A stretch of 64,000 nucleotides of DNA. Origin: Paludifilum halophilum. Lineage in GTDB: Bacteria > Bacillota > Bacilli > Thermoactinomycetales > DSM-45169. The notes under the pieces are model-generated. The model saw only the letters and a list, made by a program, of their open reading frames with translations, was not told the origin of the DNA and ran no database searches. Below, one piece after another: positions 60,718-64,000 of this stretch (positions within the stretch are counted from its first letter, which is position 1; every line of letters starts with the position of its first letter). The stretch lies in NCBI RefSeq assembly GCF_002245355.1, contig NZ_NOWF01000004.1, positions 186,001 to 250,000 on the forward strand, read 5' to 3'. Made by a program: the position numbers and the translations under genes.

Positions 60718-62703
60718 ATGGGCAAAGGGATTTTTCGAATAAAATCCGAGTACAGTCCCCAAGGGGACCAACCGGAAGCGATTGAAAAGCTGACCAAAGG
60801 CATTCTGGAGGGTAAAAAACATCAAACCCTGCTGGGCGCAACAGGGACGGGTAAAACCTTTACCATGGCCCATAGCATCGCCCGGGTCGGTAAGCCCACC
60901 CTGGTGATGGCGCCGAACAAGACGTTGGCGGCCCAGCTCTGCGGGGAGTTGAAGCAGTTTTTCCCCGACAATGCCGTCGAGTATTTTGTCAGTTATTACG
61001 ATTACTATCAACCGGAGGCGTATGTGCCTCAGACGGATACCTATATTGAAAAAGATGCCTCAATCAACGATGAGATCGACAAATTGCGTCATTCGGCCAC
61101 CAGCGCGCTGTTTGAACGGAGAGACGTGATCATCGTGGCCAGCGTTTCCTGCATCTACGGACTGGGTTCGCCGGAGGAATACCGGGAACAAGTGCTTTCC
61201 CTTCGCGTCGGGATGGAGCGGGACCGCAATTCCGTGCTAAGGGAACTGGTGGATATCCAATATGAACGCAATGATATGAACTTTGTTCGCGGTACCTTCC
61301 GCGTTCGGGGAGACGTGTTGGAAATCTTCCCCGCCTCCCGGAGTGAACAAGCAGTTCGAGTGGAATTTTTCGGAGATGAAATCGACCGGATTCGGGAAAT
61401 CGATGTGTTGACGGGTGAAATTTTGGGGGATCGGGAACATGTCGCTGTTTTTCCCGCCTCGCACTATGTCACTCGGGAACAAGTAATGCAGCGGGCGCTC
61501 AAGGATATCGAAGAGGAGCTGGATACGCGCCTGGCGGAGCTGAAGAAGCAGGACAAGCTGCTGGAAGCTCAACGTCTGGAACAGCGGACCCGCTACGATA
61601 TGGAGATGATGCGGGAGGTGGGTTTTTGTTCCGGGATCGAGAACTATTCCCGTCACTTGGTCGGGAAAAAGGCCGGTGATCCTCCTTATACCCTGTTGGA
61701 TTATTTCCCCGAGGATTATCTGATGATCGTCGATGAGTCCCACGTCACGATTCCTCAGGTGGGAGGGATGTACAAGGGGGATCGCTCCCGGAAAGAGATG
61801 TTGGTGGAACACGGTTTTCGCCTTCCCTCCGCGATGGACAACCGGCCGTTGAAGTTCGACGAATTCGAAACACGGGTGAATCAGGCCGTGTTCGTTTCCG
61901 CCACTCCCGGCCCTTATGAGCTGGAGCATGCACCGGAGGTGGTGGAACAGATCATCCGACCGACCGGATTGGTGGATCCCAAGATTCACGTCCGTCCCAT
62001 CCACGGTCAGATCGACAATTTGATCGGCGAAGTGAATCAGCGCCTAAAGCGGGATGAACGGGTGCTGGTGACAACATTGACCAAGAAGATGGCGGAGGAT
62101 TTGACGGACTACCTCAAAGAGGCGGGGATCAGGGTTCATTATCTTCACTCCGACATCAAAACGATTGAACGGATGCAGATTCTGCGCGATTTGCGCAAGG
62201 GTGAATTTGATGTGTTGGTGGGGATCAACCTGCTTCGGGAAGGGTTGGATCTTCCGGAAGTTTCTCTGGTGGCGATTCTGGACGCCGACAAGGAAGGGTT
62301 CCTGCGGGCGGAACGATCCCTGATCCAGACGATTGGCCGGGCGGCTCGGAATGCCAACGGCGAAGTCATTATGTACGCCGATACCGTGACCGATTCCATG
62401 CGTCGGGCGATCGATGAGACAGAGCGCCGCCGAAGCATTCAAATCGATCATAATGAGAAGCACGGCATCGTGCCGCAGACGATTAAGAAAGCGATCCACG
62501 AGGTGATCGAAGCGACTAAGGCCGCCGAGGAGAAGGAAACGTATCAGGCGACACCCGATATGGAAAAAATGAGTAAAAAAGAACGGGAAAAATGGGTTCA
62601 GCGACTGGAAAAAGAAATGAAGGCGGCGGCCAAAGATCTGCAATTCGAACGGGCGGCGGAGCTCAGGGATCTGTTGATCGAATTGAAAGCGGAGGGAGCA
62701 TAA
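60718..62703 (+). CDS. uvrB: Excinuclease ABC subunit B
   Basis: DNA damage verification helicase of nucleotide excision repair. 661 aa: Walker [13 protein letters not shown] (~40), beta-hairpin [26 protein letters not shown] (~90-115), helicase motifs incl. GRAARN and a C-terminal UVR domain ([24 protein letters not shown]) that contacts UvrC. CCGAGGTGATCAACC before ATG. Followed after 3 bases by uvrA. Confidence 0.97.
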   Translation: MGKGIFRIKSEYSPQGDQPEAIEKLTKGILEGKKHQTLLGATGTGKTFTMAHSIARVGKPTLVMAPNKTLAAQLCGELKQFFPDNAVEYFVSYYDYYQPEAYVPQTDTYIEKDASINDEIDKLRHSATSALFERRDVIIVASVSCIYGLGSPEEYREQVLSLRVGMERDRNSVLRELVDIQYERNDMNFVRGTFRVRGDVLEIFPASRSEQAVRVEFFGDEIDRIREIDVLTGEILGDREHVAVFPASHYVTREQVMQRALKDIEEELDTRLAELKKQDKLLEAQRLEQRTRYDMEMMREVGFCSGIENYSRHLVGKKAGDPPYTLLDYFPEDYLMIVDESHVTIPQVGGMYKGDRSRKEMLVEHGFRLPSAMDNRPLKFDEFETRVNQAVFVSATPGPYELEHAPEVVEQIIRPTGLVDPKIHVRPIHGQIDNLIGEVNQRLKRDERVLVTTLTKKMAEDLTDYLKEAGIRVHYLHSDIKTIERMQILRDLRKGEFDVLVGINLLREGLDLPEVSLVAILDADKEGFLRAERSLIQTIGRAARNANGEVIMYADTVTDSMRRAIDETERRRSIQIDHNEKHGIVPQTIKKAIHEVIEATKAAEEKETYQATPDMEKMSKKEREKWVQRLEKEMKAAAKDLQFERAAELRDLLIELKAEGA

Positions 62704-62706
62704 AAC

Positions 62707-64000
62707 GTGTCGCAAGAAAATATTGTCATTCGCGGAGCCAGCGTTCACAACTTAAAAGATGTCGATGTGACGATTCCCCGGAATCGATTTGTTGTGTTGA
62801 CGGGCTTGTCAGGTTCGGGAAAATCCTCTCTCGCCTTTGATACGATTTATGCCGAGGGACAGCGGCGATACGTGGAATCTCTGTCCGCCTATGCCCGTCA
62901 ATTCCTAGGTCAAATGGACAAACCGGATGTGGAATCCATCGACGGGCTTTCCCCGGCCATTTCCATCGACCAGAAAACCACCAGCCGCAATCCTCGGTCC
63001 ACAGTAGGGACGGTGACGGAAATCTACGACTATCTGCGGCTTCTCTTCGCCCGGGTGGGTCGCGCTTACTGTCCCCGCCACGGTATCGAGATCGATTCTC
63101 AGACCGTACAGCAAATGTCGGATCGGATTTTGGAATTGCCGGAGCGGACTCGGATTCAAATTTTGGCTCCGATGGTGAGCGGCCGCAAAGGGGAGCATGT
63201 GAAGCTGCTTAAGGAGATCGGCCGGCAGGGATTTGTCCGTGTACGGGTGGACGGCGAGATTCGCGATCTTTCCGAAGAGATCCAACTGGAAAAGAACAAG
63301 AAGCATACCATCGAAGTCGTTGTTGACCGGCTGGTGGTGAAGCCGGGACTGGACTCCCGTCTGACGGATTCTCTGGAAACGGCGTTGGACATGGCCGGGG
63401 GCAATGTATTGGTGGATGTGATCGACGGGGAAGAGATGCTGTTCAGTCAGAATCTGGCCTGTCCGGAGTGCGGGTTCAGCTTGGATGAGCTTTCTCCGCG
63501 GATGTTTTCGTTCAACAGTCCCTTCGGTGCCTGTCCGACCTGTGACGGATTGGGCAGCCGGATGGAAGTGGATCCTTCCTTGGTGATCCCGGACAAATCC
63601 AAAACCCTTCGAGAAGGGGCGATTGAGCCTTGGGTGGGGAAATCCAGCAATTATTATCCTCAGCTGTTGGAGTCCGCCTGTCTTCACTATGACATCGATA
63701 TGGACGTTCCGGTGAAGCAACTCTCCAAAAAGCAACTCGACCTCCTTTTGAAAGGGACCGGCGAACGCATTCCTTTCCGCTATGACACAGACCGGGGGCG
63801 GGTCCGGGAGATCACGATTCGCTTTGAAGGAGTGATCCACAATCTGGAACGCCGCTTTCGGGAAACAGGTTCGGACATGATCCGGGAACAGATCGAAAAC
63901 TATATGAGCCGCCGAGCTTGTCCGACCTGTGGCGGAGCCCGGCTTCGGGAAGAGAGCCTCAGCGTTTATGTAGGGGGCGAAAACATCGCTTTTGTAACCG
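62707..64000 (+). CDS. uvrA: Excinuclease ABC subunit A (N-terminal part; 3' end outside window)
   Basis: Damage-recognition ATPase of excision repair. About 431 of ~950 residues are in the window. The GTG start with GGAGGGAGC gives MSQENIVIRGASVHNLKDVDVTIP, then Walker A LTGLSGSGKSSLAFDTIYAEGQRRYVES, the zinc module CPECGFSLDELSPRMFSFNSPFGACPTCDGLG and the later CPTCGGARLREESL. Open to the last base. Confidence 0.97.
   Translation, partial: MSQENIVIRGASVHNLKDVDVTIPRNRFVVLTGLSGSGKSSLAFDTIYAEGQRRYVESLSAYARQFLGQMDKPDVESIDGLSPAISIDQKTTSRNPRSTVGTVTEIYDYLRLLFARVGRAYCPRHGIEIDSQTVQQMSDRILELPERTRIQILAPMVSGRKGEHVKLLKEIGRQGFVRVRVDGEIRDLSEEIQLEKNKKHTIEVVVDRLVVKPGLDSRLTDSLETALDMAGGNVLVDVIDGEEMLFSQNLACPECGFSLDELSPRMFSFNSPFGACPTCDGLGSRMEVDPSLVIPDKSKTLREGAIEPWVGKSSNYYPQLLESACLHYDIDMDVPVKQLSKKQLDLLLKGTGERIPFRYDTDRGRVREITIRFEGVIHNLERRFRETGSDMIREQIENYMSRRACPTCGGARLREESLSVYVGGENIAFVT

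Overview
The window is a low-to-moderate-GC Gram-positive chromosome, most likely a Bacillales member of the Thermoactinomycetaceae type (inference). The arg order argC-J-B-D-carA-carB-argF, the run ftsE-ftsX-M23 peptidase-ctpB-minJ-uvrB-uvrA, and the pairs comFA/comFC and hpf/secA/prfB all match Bacillus-like chromosomes. Coding DNA is GC-richer than in B. subtilis, starts are often GTG or TTG, and ribosome binding sites are strong.

Layout. 1-12,100 is conserved housekeeping: metK (cut by the window edge), a small membrane-anchored protein, comFA-comFC, HU, a polar amino acid ABC transporter, a cold-shock protein, hpf, secA and a frameshifting prfB. 12,100-17,010 holds ywqG, cvfC, an enoyl-CoA hydratase, an acidic membrane-anchored protein and a c551-type cytochrome, decorated with two families of short palindromic MITE-like repeats. 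17,170-26,800 is one arginine/carbamoyl-phosphate operon of seven overlapping or closely spaced genes. 26,900-28,020 is an Erm 23S rRNA methyltransferase with a complete-looking attenuator: promoter, 14-codon leader peptide ending Arg-Leu-Arg, stacked hairpins with a T-run, and an anti-RBS segment. 28,200-30,800 is an operon of a YgiB-like Ser/Gly-rich protein, a glutathionylspermidine-synthase-like ATP-grasp enzyme and a DUF350 membrane protein.

31,200-51,900 is accessory DNA. It starts with a broken RRNPP-type regulator and an IS110-family fragment. It continues with a reactive-sulfur island: two CsoR/CstR-like repressors, TauE, TusA, a frameshifted rhodanese-persulfide dioxygenase, DsrE proteins, a TusA-rhodanese fusion and a rhodanese. 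Repeated operator-like palindromes sit in at least six promoters of this island. A methyltransferase, a secreted tandem-repeat acidic protein and an MFS transporter follow; a decayed partial copy of the methyltransferase/repeat-protein pair lies next to them. Next is a seven-gene minus-strand cell-envelope operon (response regulator, histidine kinase, zinc-ribbon membrane protein, Lgt-like protein, TlpA/ResA thioredoxin, CcdA, class D sortase), then a fusion of a Cys-rich four-helix bundle with a cupin. The region ends with a decayed Tn3-family transposase, remnants of a lantibiotic-type ABC transporter and a small secreted peptide or lipoprotein gene with its own RBS and terminator.

51,900-64,000 returns to core genes: argG-argH, ftsE-ftsX with its M23 hydrolase, ctpB, minJ, uvrB and the start of uvrA.

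No rRNA, tRNA or CRISPR array was recognised. The most noteworthy items are the shared operator family of the sulfur island, the erm attenuator, the YTAR-flanked MITE-like elements that supply stop codons of neighbouring genes, the decayed duplication, the redox/sortase operon and the small peptide gene.
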